Assembly (NCBI GenBank): GCA_900467185.1
Contig: UBPA01000003.1
Location: forward strand, 496,001 to 560,000
DNA from: Hyphomicrobiales bacterium
Lineage (GTDB): Bacteria > Pseudomonadota > Alphaproteobacteria > Rhizobiales > Rhizobiaceae
DNA length: 64,000 nt
Direction of reading: 5' to 3'
A program made the translations under genes and the position numbers. This document shows, piece after piece, positions 36,301-44,508 of the stretch (position 1 is its first letter; every line of letters begins with the position of its first letter). The notes beneath the pieces were generated by a model. That model was not told where the DNA came from. It saw only the letters and a list, made by a program, of their open reading frames with translations, and made no database searches.

Positions 36301-36900
36301 TTCGCGCGACTGGAGGAAGGTGCGCGGACGGCCTCGGGGCTGGGGCTGGGACTCTCGATCGTCGATCGCATCTCGCGCGTCCTACATCACGGCGTCGATC
36401 TGCAGTCGGTTCCCGGCAGAGGCACGCGGTTTCGGGTGACGCTGCCGATCGAGACGAGCACGGTGCGGCCAGTAGGGCCCGTTGCGGATCTTGCGGCCTC
36501 CGGCTCTGTCACGCCGATGAACGGGCTTGCCGTGCTCTGCATCGACAACGAGCCACGCATTCTGGACGGCATGCGCAGCCTTCTGGAGAGCTGGGGATGC
36601 CGCGTGATGACCGCGGCTTCGGCGCAGGCCTGGCTTGCGGGCGATATCGGCGACGTGCCGGAGGCGATCATTGCCGACTACCATCTCGATCACACGACGG
36701 GAATCGACGCCATCCGCGATATCCGCACGGCGTTCGGCCGCGCGATACCGGCGCTGCTGATCACGGCGGACCGGTCTGTAGAGGTCCGGACGGCGGCCGA
36801 GCGCGACGGGATCGCGCTGCAGAACAAGCCGGTGCGGCCGGCCGCGCTACGGGCCTGGCTGACGCGTTCGGCGGCGATGCCAAGAGCCGCGGCCGAGTGA
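33394..36900 (+). CDS. Hybrid sensor: sodium/solute-symporter-like membrane domain, PAS, histidine kinase and receiver (CrbS/MxtR-like)
   Basis: A 1168-residue inner-membrane sensor. Residues about 1-520 form a 13-span SLC5/PutP-like domain; then a linker (about 550-640), a PAS domain (about 650-760, MDQGIAVFDSSN), a coiled segment (ANETLEARVAERTAELTRVN in part), HisKA with H812 in AAGHDILQPLNA, HATPase (NLVSNAVKYTP, DSGIGIP, GLGLGLSIV) and a C-terminal receiver with D1095 (IADYHL). The architecture matches the CrbS/MxtR kinases that control acetate and carbon metabolism in other proteobacteria (known). GGGAGG precedes the ATG. A LuxR-type regulator lies convergent next door and is the likely partner. 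Confidence 0.9.
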   Translation: MLSGTVVFAAAFTYLLLLFAVATYGDRKARKAASGGLAARGRPLVYAFSLAIYCTSWTYFGGIGLAAERGLEFTGIYIGPILMFTVGLPIIRRITTLAKSQKLTSVADFMAARYGKNPTVAGIVALISLVGAIPYIALQLKAVSSSMAVLVDTRPYGLDSGTAFIDLPLLVTLFLACFAIVFGTRHTDATEHQDGLILAIAMESVVKLVALVTVGLYVVFFLFDGPADMLVRAGENSAVMEALTYRTPMARWIVLTLLSAIAIIMLPRQFHVTVVENRTPGELRMAGILFPLYLIGINLFVLPVAIAGMLTFQGNGVADLYLLTLPLSHDLPVLTLVAFIGGFSAATAMVIVASVALSIMLSNDIVMPIFLRRNLTGRGRSKDVGATLLNVRRMAIFAVLLLGYGYYRAADMSAGLASLGLLSFAAIAQMAPAMFGGLVWRQANARGAIAGMTIGFFVWAYLLFLPSLGGPDNSQVAATILGFLFPFAEMFTAQAADPLVNATALSLLFNSTAYVLFSLSRTPKPLERLQAGLFIRRASRTERAFRGRKTKITVLDLKSTIARYLGEERMQRSFETYAARSGRRLDDGQPADMALIHFSEQILGSAIGSSSARLVLSLVLQRLDDTSPDTAILLDQASEALQYNQDMLQTALSQMDQGIAVFDSSNHLIIWNRRFRQLLDLPEASGQVGFPLSEIVAILTQRGDRVRDGEPALLTSFLVLDKPFQLVLSGGERIIEVRSNAMPDKGLVTTYTDITQRVAADMALLQANETLEARVAERTAELTRVNREVAEARAAAEEANNGKTRFFAAAGHDILQPLNAARLYSSSLVERLGASENRLLVQNIDSSLESVEAILGAVLDISRLDTGAMKARLQTVPLDDFLRRIETDFAPVAKASGLTLTVMPTSLSVRTDPNLLRRLVQNLVSNAVKYTPSGRVLVGVRRRGAEAVIEVIDSGIGIPASKFRTVFKEFARLEEGARTASGLGLGLSIVDRISRVLHHGVDLQSVPGRGTRFRVTLPIETSTVRPVGPVADLAASGSVTPMNGLAVLCIDNEPRILDGMRSLLESWGCRVMTAASAQAWLAGDIGDVPEAIIADYHLDHTTGIDAIRDIRTAFGRAIPALLITADRSVEVRTAAERDGIALQNKPVRPAALRAWLTRSAAMPRAAAE

Positions 36901-36919
36901 TCACACCAAAACGGCGTGG

Positions 36920-37567
36920 TTACGCCGCGACGGCCGTGACCTTGCCGAGCTGGATGACAGCCTGCGTGCGGCTGTCGACATTGAGCTTGAGGAGAATGGC
37001 CGAGACATGCGCCTTGATGGTCGCCTCGGACACGCCGAGTTCGTAGGCGATCTGCTTGTTGAGAAGGCCTTCCGCCAGCATGGCCAGCACACGGGACTGC
37101 TGCGGCGTCAGCGTGTTCAGCCGCTGGATGAGGTCGGCCACATCGGGCTCGTGGCTCATGCCGCGCCGGAAACCGTCTGGCGTATAGAGATGTCCGGCGA
37201 TCACCGTATCGATCGCGCGGCGGATGTCCTCGATACCGGCCGATTTCGACAGGAAGCCGCAGGCGCCGAGATCGATCGCGCGGGTGATGGTCGCGGGCTC
37301 GTCATGCGCGGAAACGATGAGGATCGGCAGCGAGGGGAATTCGGTCCGCAGGACCATCAGGCCGGAAAAGCCGCTGATGCCCGGCATGGTGAGATCGAGC
37401 ATCAGGAGATCGGCGTCCGGATGGCCGGCGGCCGCCTCGCGCACGTCGGCGAAGTCCCCGGCCTCGACAATATCGGGCGCACCCGGCATGGCGGCCAGCG
37501 CCTGGCGCATCGCCCCGCGAAAGAGCGGGTGATCGTCTGCAACGATGATGGTCATTCCCATTGCCAT
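36920..37567 (-). CDS. LuxR/NarL-family response regulator (CrbR/ErdR-like)
   Basis: A 215-residue regulator: receiver (about 4-125; ADDHPLF acidic pair, phospho-acceptor D in LLMLDLTMPG, VSAHDEP, KSAG) and a C-terminal LuxR helix-turn-helix (about 145-210, LTPQQSRVLAML then NKQIAYELGVSEATIKAHV). The ATG at 37567 was chosen because GAGGAG lies just upstream; an earlier in-frame ATG lacks one. It ends 20 bases from the hybrid kinase gene on the opposite strand. By analogy with CrbSR/MxtR-ErdR it may activate acetyl-CoA synthetase and related genes; this is inference. Confidence 0.92.
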   Translation of the reverse strand: MAMGMTIIVADDHPLFRGAMRQALAAMPGAPDIVEAGDFADVREAAAGHPDADLLMLDLTMPGISGFSGLMVLRTEFPSLPILIVSAHDEPATITRAIDLGACGFLSKSAGIEDIRRAIDTVIAGHLYTPDGFRRGMSHEPDVADLIQRLNTLTPQQSRVLAMLAEGLLNKQIAYELGVSEATIKAHVSAILLKLNVDSRTQAVIQLGKVTAVAA

Positions 37568-37652
37568 GATGCTCCTCCTCGAGCGACCGGGCGTCGGGTC
37601 CTCCAACCCGGCGGCCGGCTTCATGTCCTGACGCTCCGGAGGATGCCCCCGA

Positions 37653-38117
37653 TCACGTCTTGCGGAGATCGCCGTCAGGCTCAGGCGCCGGCGGGGTCTC
37701 CTCTCCCTGCCACTCGCGCCCGAAGTCCCTGGCGATCCCCATGAAGCTGCGCATCATTCTATCCATAATGCCCATGGTCTGGTCAATCTCTTCCTGCGTC
37801 GGCAGGCGCGGCGAGAAGCCCGACGTCCCGTCCTTCCCCGCTTTTTCCAGCGCCTCCACGCGCTTGTCCAGAAGGTCGAGCTCCAGATCATAGGCCGTCC
37901 GCTCATCGGCCGCCATGCGGCAGACGAGATCGCCGGCCTTTTCCTGGCAGAGCGTCACCTCGCCGGTCTGCGTGTCCAGCCGCGCGATGCCGGTATCGGT
38001 CTTCTGCATGCTGTAGCGCCCCGGCGCCGGCTCCTGCGCAAGGGCGGGACCGACGCCCGCCAGCAGCGCGACGAGGGCGAGGGACACTTTCCGGGATGGA
38101 AGGCGACGGTTGGGCAT
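37653..38117 (-). CDS. Hypothetical exported protein
   Basis: A 154-residue protein with a clear signal peptide (SLALVALLAGVGPALA|QE, cleavage near residue 27). The mature part has two cysteines (LCQEKAGDLVC) probably joined by a disulfide, a charged helix (DLELDLLDKRVEALEKA), a methionine-rich segment (MGIMDRMMRSFMG) and an acidic/proline tail. No family recognised. It is in the same direction as the response regulator downstream, 85 bases away. Confidence 0.8.
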   Translation of the reverse strand: MPNRRLPSRKVSLALVALLAGVGPALAQEPAPGRYSMQKTDTGIARLDTQTGEVTLCQEKAGDLVCRMAADERTAYDLELDLLDKRVEALEKAGKDGTSGFSPRLPTQEEIDQTMGIMDRMMRSFMGIARDFGREWQGEETPPAPEPDGDLRKT

Positions 38118-38308
38118 GGCGGCAAATCTCCCTTGGGTCGTTGTCGTTCGGGCGCGTCACATGACACGCCTCTTACACAGATGGTGGACTTTTACGGCGC
38201 TTTGCGGCAAGTCCACGGCATCAGGGCCTGCCCGTCCCATCGCGCGTCGCGGACCATGAAGCCCGCCTGACGCCATGGGACGAACCAGAAAGACGAGGAG
38301 CGAGCACC

Positions 38309-38656
38309 ATGTCCGGCATCATCTACAAAATCGTGCCATCGACGCTGTGGCGAAACGCGCAGGCCGGCGGAACGTTCGATGGCGCGCCGGCCGATCTTGC
38401 TGACGGCTTCATTCACTTCTCGACCGGAGAACAGGTGCGGGAAACCGCGCAGCGGCATTTTGCCGGGCAGGACGATCTGCTGCTGGTCGCCATCGACGGC
38501 GACGTCCTGGGCGAAGCGCTTGTCTACGAGGCATCGCGTGGCGGGGCGCTGTTTCCCCATCTCTACGGCCCGCTTCCCCTGACGGCCGTGGTGTCCGAGC
38601 AGCCCTTGCCGCTGTCGCCGGACGGGACCCATGTTTTTCCGGAGCTTGGCGCATGA
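38309..38656 (+). CDS. DUF952-family protein
   Basis: A 115-residue soluble protein of DUF952: MSGIIYKIVPSTLW at the start, then ADGFIHFSTGEQVRETAQRHF and the HLYGPL segment near the end, all typical. Function unknown. AGGAG precedes the ATG. The last four bases overlap the pyrD start (ATGA), so the two are translationally coupled. Confidence 0.9.
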   Translation: MSGIIYKIVPSTLWRNAQAGGTFDGAPADLADGFIHFSTGEQVRETAQRHFAGQDDLLLVAIDGDVLGEALVYEASRGGALFPHLYGPLPLTAVVSEQPLPLSPDGTHVFPELGA

Positions 38657-39738
38657 GGGTCAATCTGGAAGCGCTGGCGCGACGCGCGCTGTTTCTCGCC
38701 GATCCGGAAACGGCCCATGGGCTTTCCATCAAGGCCCTGCGGTCCGGCCTCGTGCCGTCGCATGCCGCGCCGGCCGATCCGCGGCTGCGCCAGTCGGTGG
38801 CCGGCATCAGCTTTCCCAACCCGGTCGGCATGGCCGCCGGCTACGACAAGAACGCCGAGGTGCCGGAAGCGCTGCTGCGCCTCGGCTTCGGCTTCACCGA
38901 GATCGGCACCGTGACGCCGCGCCCGCAGGCGGGCAACGACCGGCCGCGCATCTTCCGGCTTGTGCAAGACGAGGCGGTCATCAACAGGCTGGGTTTCAAC
39001 AATGAGGGCCATGCCGCTGCGCTCGAACGCCTGAAGGCCTGCCGGGCCGACCCGCTGATCGGCGTCAACATCGGCGCCAACAAGGACAGCACCGACCGGG
39101 TGAACGATTATGTGCTCGGCATTCGCTGCTTTGCGCCCGTTGCCCGCTATTTCACCGCCAACATCTCCTCTCCCAACACGCCCGGCCTGCGCGACCTGCA
39201 GGCGCGCGGAAGCCTGTCGGCGCTGCTGACGGCGGTGCTGGAAGCGCGGGATATCGAGGCGCGCAAGCTGAAACGCAAGCTGCCGGTGTTCCTGAAGATC
39301 GCGCCGGATCTCACCGACGAGGGACTGGACGATATCGCAGCCGAAGCGCTCGCCCATCCGCTCGACGGGCTGATCGTGTCCAACACGACGCTTTCGCGCA
39401 CCGGGCTGAGCGACACGTCGCAAGCGGCGGAGGCCGGGGGCCTCTCCGGCAAGCCGCTTTTCGACCCTTCGACCGTCGTGCTCGCGAAGATGCGCCAGCG
39501 CGTCGGCCCCGATCTGCCGATCATCGGCGTCGGCGGCATCCATTCAGCCGAAACCGCCGCGGAGAAGATCCGGGCGGGGGCCGATCTGGTGCAGCTTTAT
39601 TCCGGCATGATCTACGAAGGTCCGGCGCTGCCCGGCCGCATCGTGCGCGGCCTGTCGCGCATCTGCGACCGCGAGGGGCTTTCGGCGATTCGCGATATCC
39701 GGGATTCCCGAACCGACTACTGGGCCGCGAAGGTCTGA
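38653..39738 (+). CDS. pyrD: Dihydroorotate dehydrogenase (quinone), class 2
   Basis: A 361-residue FMN enzyme of pyrimidine synthesis, associated with the inner membrane and using ubiquinone. The N-terminal helix (RALFLADPETAHGLSIKAL) is the membrane-facing extension of class 2 enzymes. AAGYDKNAEVPEALL, GFTEIGTVTPRPQ, NISSPNTPGLR (catalytic serine) and GVGGIHSAETAAEKI (phosphate binding) are present. Its last 22 bases overlap the end of the convergent MATE gene. Confidence 0.97.
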   Translation: MRVNLEALARRALFLADPETAHGLSIKALRSGLVPSHAAPADPRLRQSVAGISFPNPVGMAAGYDKNAEVPEALLRLGFGFTEIGTVTPRPQAGNDRPRIFRLVQDEAVINRLGFNNEGHAAALERLKACRADPLIGVNIGANKDSTDRVNDYVLGIRCFAPVARYFTANISSPNTPGLRDLQARGSLSALLTAVLEARDIEARKLKRKLPVFLKIAPDLTDEGLDDIAAEALAHPLDGLIVSNTTLSRTGLSDTSQAAEAGGLSGKPLFDPSTVVLAKMRQRVGPDLPIIGVGGIHSAETAAEKIRAGADLVQLYSGMIYEGPALPGRIVRGLSRICDREGLSAIRDIRDSRTDYWAAKV

Positions 39739-41087
39739 GCCGCCCGCCGGGGCACGCGCGACAAAAGCAGCAGGCCCCGGCAAAGCAGGAACAGGTTCAG
39801 CGCCGCCCATAGCCCGTGATTGCCGAAGACCGGGACGAGGGCGCAGAGCGCTGCGACATAGACCGCGAACGCCGCCAGCATCATGTTGCGCATGTCGCGC
39901 GACCACGTCGCGCCGATGAAGACGCCATCCATGAGGAAGGCGAGCGCGCCCGTCATGGCCGTCAGCGCCGCCCAGGGCGTGTAGCCATAAGCGACGGCGC
40001 GGACGTCCGGCGCCGTGGTCAGAAGATCGACGAGAGCGTTTCCGAACAGGAAGAAGCCGAGGGTGGTCAGCGTCGCGAGCCCGAAGGACCAGAGGGCCGT
40101 CATCTTCAGCGCGCGCTCGAAGGCCGGGCGATAGGCCGCGCCGATGGCGCGCCCGATCAGCTGTTCGGCCGCGTTGGCAAGGCCATCGAGATAGTAGCCG
40201 GCCACGAGGAAGATCGTCATCAGCACGGCATTGGCCGCCAGTGTGACCGGACCGAAGGCGGTGCCCACCCGCGTCATCACCAGAAAGACCGCGAGCAGCA
40301 CGAAGGAGCGGATCATGATGTCGCGGTTGAGCGCGAAGAGCCGCGTCAGACCCGCGCGCTCGGCGATCTCGCGCCAGGCGGGCCGCGCCGTGGGGTCGAA
40401 GCGGGCGACGACGATCGCGAAGCCGACGAGGGCACCCACCAGTTCGCCGGTCAGCGTGGCGATGGCCACACCGGCCACGCCCCAGCCGAGGTAAAGCCCG
40501 AGCGTGATCGACAGGACGATATTGACGCCGTTGATCAGTGTCTGCAGCAGGAGGCCGAGCGTCGCCTGGCCACGCCCGAGCACATAGCCGAGGATGGCGT
40601 AATTGGCGAGCGATGCAGGGGCGGCGAGGATCCGCCAGAGGAAATAAGTGCGCGTGACCTCGGCCACGGCCTCGCCGGGATCGAGCAGCGTCAGCCCTGC
40701 CCAGAGAAGGAGCGGCGACACAGCGATGGTCGCGACGCCGGCGGTCAGCGCGATGATCATCGAGCGCCAGAACACCGTCTGCTCCTCGCGCCGGTCGCCG
40801 CGGCCATAGGCCTGCGCCACGAGCCCGGTCGTTGCCGAGCGGAGGAAATTGAAGGTGACGAAGATGAGGTCGAAGACGACGGCCCCGACGGCGAGGCCCG
40901 CAAGCAGCGTGGCGTCGCCGAGCCGGCCGACAACGGCGGTATCGACGAGGCCGAGAAGCGGCGTCGTGAGGAAGCCGAGCGTCATGGGCACGGCGATAGA
41001 GAGAATGAGCCGGTTGGTGACATGAAAGGCGCCCGCCCCTTCCGGGTCGAGGCCGCTTGCGTCACGATCGATGCTGCCTGCCTGCAT
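39717..41087 (-). CDS. MATE-family multidrug/toxin exporter
   Basis: A 456-residue inner-membrane antiporter with about twelve spans in two halves, from TNRLILSIAVPMTLGFLTTP through PLLGLVDTAVVGRLGD (first-span family signature). It may belong to the DinF-like branch, judged by general similarity. ATG 41087 has GGGAG eight bases upstream; a second ATG at 41108 is possible. The gene's 3' end overlaps pyrD by 22 bases on the opposite strand. Substrate unknown. Confidence 0.92.
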   Translation of the reverse strand: MQAGSIDRDASGLDPEGAGAFHVTNRLILSIAVPMTLGFLTTPLLGLVDTAVVGRLGDATLLAGLAVGAVVFDLIFVTFNFLRSATTGLVAQAYGRGDRREEQTVFWRSMIIALTAGVATIAVSPLLLWAGLTLLDPGEAVAEVTRTYFLWRILAAPASLANYAILGYVLGRGQATLGLLLQTLINGVNIVLSITLGLYLGWGVAGVAIATLTGELVGALVGFAIVVARFDPTARPAWREIAERAGLTRLFALNRDIMIRSFVLLAVFLVMTRVGTAFGPVTLAANAVLMTIFLVAGYYLDGLANAAEQLIGRAIGAAYRPAFERALKMTALWSFGLATLTTLGFFLFGNALVDLLTTAPDVRAVAYGYTPWAALTAMTGALAFLMDGVFIGATWSRDMRNMMLAAFAVYVAALCALVPVFGNHGLWAALNLFLLCRGLLLLSRVPRRAAQTFAAQ

Positions 41088-41130
41088 GTGTGCGTCTCCC
41101 GACGTCATGCAGCGGCGTTTCCCCCGTCCT

Positions 41131-41637
41131 TCAGGTGCCGGAGGACAGCACCATCGCCCAATAGGGCCGGTTGCCGGAGGCGGGGTTGCGCATGACGGCA
41201 ACGCCCAGACCTGAATAGCCGGGTCCGAGCATGTTTTCGAGATGTTTCGGCGAGTTCAGCCAGGCGAGATAGGCCTTTTGCGCGTCCGCCTGCCCGACCG
41301 CGATGTTTTCGGCTGCGGGAAGCGCCACCGACTGACTCTTCATGCGACCGCCGAAACTGTCGGTGATGCCGATCAGATGCGCCATCTTGCCGGCTTTCGC
41401 CATTCGGCCGGCCTGGGAGAGGGCGGCGCTCGCGGCTGCCGGATCGCGCGAAAGCGGGCTGAGGCCACGCTGCTTGCGCAGGCCGTTGATCAGGCCGAGC
41501 GTCGCTTCGGTCTGATCGCTGCCATCGCCGGGCGGCGCCAGCACGGCGGTGGTGTTGCAGCCGGCCAGACCGGCCAGCGAGAGGGCGGCCGCCGCCTTCA
41601 GAAAAGTGCGGCGGTTCTGCGCGGAGGAAGAGAGCAT
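41131..41637 (-). CDS. CAP/SCP-domain lipoprotein
   Basis: A 168-residue protein with a signal of both Tat and lipoprotein character (QNRRTFLKAAAALSLAGLAGC; lipobox cysteine near residue 28). It has a CAP (SCP/PR1-like) domain: LINGLRKQRGLSPLSRDP, AHLIGITDSFGGR, AENIAVGQ and SPKHLENMLGPGYSGLGVA. The four-residue CAP cavity seems largely intact. Bacterial CAP proteins are exported and mostly of unknown function. ATG 41637 is one base past the stop of the upstream 90-residue gene. Confidence 0.9.
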   Translation of the reverse strand: MLSSSAQNRRTFLKAAAALSLAGLAGCNTTAVLAPPGDGSDQTEATLGLINGLRKQRGLSPLSRDPAAASAALSQAGRMAKAGKMAHLIGITDSFGGRMKSQSVALPAAENIAVGQADAQKAYLAWLNSPKHLENMLGPGYSGLGVAVMRNPASGNRPYWAMVLSSGT

Positions 41638-41638
41638 G

Positions 41639-41911
41639 TTACCGACGGAAACTGAGAAGCCTGAGCACGATGAAGACCGGAATGACCACGGCGGCACCGA
41701 TCAGGAGATACTCGCCGACATCGCCCAGCGCATCGAAGCCGGTGTACCAGAGATCGACGAAGAAATCGCGGATGCCGCGGAAGATGCCGTAGGGCGTCCA
41801 GCCGAACACGGTCATGACGAAGCCGACGATCAGCGACAGGACCAAGAGCTTCACGATGACCCGGCCGGGCGTATCGCCAAGAAACCTGTTCACACCATCC
41901 GCCATGTCCAT
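41639..41911 (-). CDS. Small inner-membrane protein (DUF6460-like)
   Basis: A 90-residue protein with two membrane spans (VIVKLLVLSLIVGFVMTVFG and YLLIGAAVVIPVFIVLRLL) joined by an aromatic loop (TPYGIFRGIRDFFVDLW). This pattern is common in Rhizobiales small integral proteins. GGGAG precedes the ATG. It forms a tight pair with the CAP lipoprotein gene. Function unknown. Confidence 0.82.
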   Translation of the reverse strand: MDMADGVNRFLGDTPGRVIVKLLVLSLIVGFVMTVFGWTPYGIFRGIRDFFVDLWYTGFDALGDVGEYLLIGAAVVIPVFIVLRLLSFRR

Positions 41912-42108
41912 CCGTCTCCCTGGGCTGTCGCGCGCGTATCTGCGCCGGGCTCAAACGTCCCAGCCCAGCATGTAGCGGTCACGGCCTCCTGTCGCAAGGA
42001 TTGTGGGCGGAATCGCGGCGTGCAGGACATCGCACGCGAATTCCCTTTTCAGGCTTCCGGCGACAGCCTATGTGCTCGCCATCCGGCATCCGGCACAGGA
42101 GCTTCGCC

Positions 42109-43068
42109 ATGAACCCGCATCAACTGTCCTCCGGCGACCTCATCGCCGACCGGCGTGCCGAATATGCGCAGATGCTGGCGGCAAGCGGCGATCATGCGGA
42201 AGCGGCGGACCTGATGCGCCAGGCGCTGGAGCGGGTGCCCGACTGGGCGGCCGGCTGGTTTCGCCTGGCCGAACACGAGGAGAAGGCCGGAGAACGCGAC
42301 GCAGCCGTGGCATCGCTTGGCCGCGTTCTCAACCTCAACCCGGAAGACATTTTCGGCGCCCGCCTGAAACGCGCCGTCCTCGGCGGCAGCGATGTGCCGG
42401 CCCAGGCGCCCAGCGCCTATGTCGCGCGGCTCTTCGACGACTATGCCGACCGGTTCGACACGGCTCTGGTGGAGCGGCTGGGATATACGGTGCCCGCACG
42501 GCTGGCGGAGATGGTGGAGCGCTTTAGGGGCGGAGCGATGCTTGAGCGCGCCATCGACCTTGGCTGCGGCACCGGCCTCTTCGGTGCGGAGATCCGGCAT
42601 CGGGTGGGCATTCTGGAGGGCTACGACCTCTCCGCCAACATGCTGGCCAAGGCGGACGAGAAGCATCTCTACGACCATCTCGGGGAAGCCGATCTTTCCC
42701 GGCCTCTCGACACGTCCGGCCTGATCGCCCCGGATCGTCCCCGCGGGCGCGCGGATCTCGCGGCGGCGGCCGACGTGCTGATGTATCTCGGCGATCTCGT
42801 CTCGGTCTTTGCCCTCGTCCCGCATCTGTTGACGGCCGAAGGGCTCTTTGCCTTTTCCGTCGAGGACGCCCAGGACTGTGCGGGGAACGGCGCTGCCGAG
42901 GGCTTCCTCCTGCGCCCCTCGCTGCGCTATGCGCACACGGAGGCCTATGTCCGCAGCCTCTGCGAGACAGCCGGGCTCGACGTGCTGAATGTGACGCGCG
43001 CGGCCATTCGCAAAGATGGCGCGCAGGACATCGCCGGCATCCTGTTTCTTTCGCGCAAGAACCTCTAA
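42109..43068 (+). CDS. TPR-containing class I SAM methyltransferase
   Basis: A 319-residue protein: an N-terminal tetratricopeptide-like helical segment (about 20-90, EYAQMLAASGDHAEAADLMRQA in part) followed by a Rossmann methyltransferase with motif I IDLGCGTGLFG (about 146-156), YDLSANML and FAFSVEDA. The linker SAYVARLFDDYADRFD is typical of predicted TPR-methyltransferases in this class. AGGAG lies eight bases before the ATG at 42109. The substrate is unknown. Confidence 0.88.
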   Translation: MNPHQLSSGDLIADRRAEYAQMLAASGDHAEAADLMRQALERVPDWAAGWFRLAEHEEKAGERDAAVASLGRVLNLNPEDIFGARLKRAVLGGSDVPAQAPSAYVARLFDDYADRFDTALVERLGYTVPARLAEMVERFRGGAMLERAIDLGCGTGLFGAEIRHRVGILEGYDLSANMLAKADEKHLYDHLGEADLSRPLDTSGLIAPDRPRGRADLAAAADVLMYLGDLVSVFALVPHLLTAEGLFAFSVEDAQDCAGNGAAEGFLLRPSLRYAHTEAYVRSLCETAGLDVLNVTRAAIRKDGAQDIAGILFLSRKNL

Positions 43069-43266
43069 ACGACGCTTTATTGCGAAATTGAAATAGGTCA
43101 GCATACCTTACGTATTTGCCTTGCAAAGCGTTGCGAAAGCCCGATGATATCGGTGTTTCCAAGGCGTCAGCCGCATACGCCGACCTGCGAAACACGCGCA
43201 TCTTCTGACCCACTCGGGCGCCACGCCTGTCGATACCGACCTCAACGCCTTTTCGGAGCGAATGCC

Positions 43267-43899
43267 ATGTCCTTGATTTCGGCCCTTGGCTTCTGGAATA
43301 CCAATGCGGCGCGGCATACGCCGATCGAGGATGTGCAAGGTGTCTTCACCGGCAGCGTCGTCTCGGCGCTGGGGCTCTACATTCTGGCCAGCGCCGGACT
43401 TCTTACCGGCAGCACGGCCGGTATCGCCTTCCTGCTGCACTATGCGCTGGACGTGAATTTCGGGCTGGCCTTCTTCCTGCTCAACCTGCCGTTCTTCTAT
43501 CTCTCGCTGAAGCGTCTCGGATGGGCCTTTACCATCAAGACCTTCATCGCCATCGGCCTGACATCCGTCATCGCCGACATGCAGTCGCGCTTCTTCGTGA
43601 TTTCGAGCATCCATCCGGCCTGGGCCGCCCTTCTCGGCGGGCTGCTGCTCGGCTATGGCCTGCTGGCGCTCTATCGCCATCGCGCAAGCCTTGGCGGCGT
43701 CGGCATTCTCGGGATCTATCTGCAGGAACGTTTCGGCATCCGCGCGGGTCTCGTGCAGCTTGCGATCGATCTCTGCGTGCTCACCGCAGCCTTCTTCGTC
43801 ACGCTTCCCTCGGTCGTCTTCTACTCGGTGCTGGGCGCCGTGGCGCTCAACCTCTTCGTGACGATCAACCACCGGTCCGATCGCTACATCGCTCTCTAG
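43267..43899 (+). CDS. YitT-family integral membrane protein (first paralogue)
   Basis: A 210-residue inner-membrane protein with about five to six spans. YitT/DUF161 features: GSTAGIAFLLHY, FFLLNLPFFYLSLKRLG, LYRHRASLGGVGILGIYLQ and the closing NHRSDRYIAL. It lacks the C-terminal soluble DUF2179 domain of Bacillus YitT. CGGAG precedes the ATG at 43267. It is a clear paralogue of 44657-45295. Function of the family is unestablished. Confidence 0.9.
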   Translation: MSLISALGFWNTNAARHTPIEDVQGVFTGSVVSALGLYILASAGLLTGSTAGIAFLLHYALDVNFGLAFFLLNLPFFYLSLKRLGWAFTIKTFIAIGLTSVIADMQSRFFVISSIHPAWAALLGGLLLGYGLLALYRHRASLGGVGILGIYLQERFGIRAGLVQLAIDLCVLTAAFFVTLPSVVFYSVLGAVALNLFVTINHRSDRYIAL

Positions 43900-43931
43900 G
43901 CGGGCGGTGCCGAACCGGCGTCCGGCGGGCC

Positions 43932-44231
43932 TCACTTCATCGTGTTGAAGCCTTCGATCCAGGCGTCGCGCTTCGCACGACTGGAGGCTGCATAGGGGCA
44001 GGATCTGAGCGCCATGCCTTCGAAGGCGGCATTCCGGCCCTCGCATCGCAGCCGCGCCGCCTCTTCCGGCGTCAGCGCCGGCTCGGCTTCGCCGCAGTCG
44101 TCGGACGGCAAGGGCATATCCCGCTCCAGCCGCGCCTGAATGCTGCGCAACGCGGCAAGAACCGGTGCGGGTGCATCGGCGGTCCGCGTGGCGGTGTGTT
44201 CTCCCGTTTGTCCCGGCACGATGAAGGTCAT
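43932..44231 (-). CDS. Small protein with ribosome-modulation-factor/CrpP-like C-terminus
   Basis: A 99-residue protein. Its last 40 residues (GRNAAFEGMALRSCPY, then RAKRDAWIEGF) match the Rmf/CrpP pattern of G-x-x-A-x-x-G, CPY and R-x-x-W-x-x-G-W/F. Rmf-type proteins bind ribosomes; CrpP-like proteins are otherwise poorly understood. The N-terminal 60 residues are variable and acidic. AGGAG precedes the ATG. It is transcribed opposite to the two flanking YitT paralogues. Calling it ribosomal is inference. Confidence 0.7.
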   Translation of the reverse strand: MTFIVPGQTGEHTATRTADAPAPVLAALRSIQARLERDMPLPSDDCGEAEPALTPEEAARLRCEGRNAAFEGMALRSCPYAASSRAKRDAWIEGFNTMK

Positions 44232-44292
44232 CTCCTGTCTCCTACTCCTGTTGATCCTCTTCTATCAGAAAAACATGAAATAAATGAGTGCA

Positions 44293-44508
44293 TCATGGGC
44301 CCGGTCGAACACCCGTCTGCGGTGCCGCCTCGTCCATGGCCTTGCGCACGGTGTCGTGCACATCGGCATCGCGATCCTTGTCGGCATCATGATGCGCGAC
44401 ATTGCCGCCGTCCTTGCGTTCCAGTTCGCGGTCGATCGTCGCGCGATCTCCCTCGGCGGGCTCCTGCAGGATCTTGTCGCCGGCCGGTGCCGTATCTTTC
44501 TCGTCCAT
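44293..44508 (-). CDS. Small, highly charged hypothetical protein
   Basis: A 71-residue protein (start MDEKDTAPAGDKILQEPAEG) that is about 45% charged, with no hydrophobic core and many Asp/Lys/His residues (AHHDADKDRDADVHD); probably disordered. AAGGA lies seven bases before the ATG at 44508. A longer frame through this region starts in the neighbouring gene and is spurious. Not recognised. It is divergent from the second YitT gene. Confidence 0.6.
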   Translation of the reverse strand: MDEKDTAPAGDKILQEPAEGDRATIDRELERKDGGNVAHHDADKDRDADVHDTVRKAMDEAAPQTGVRPGP

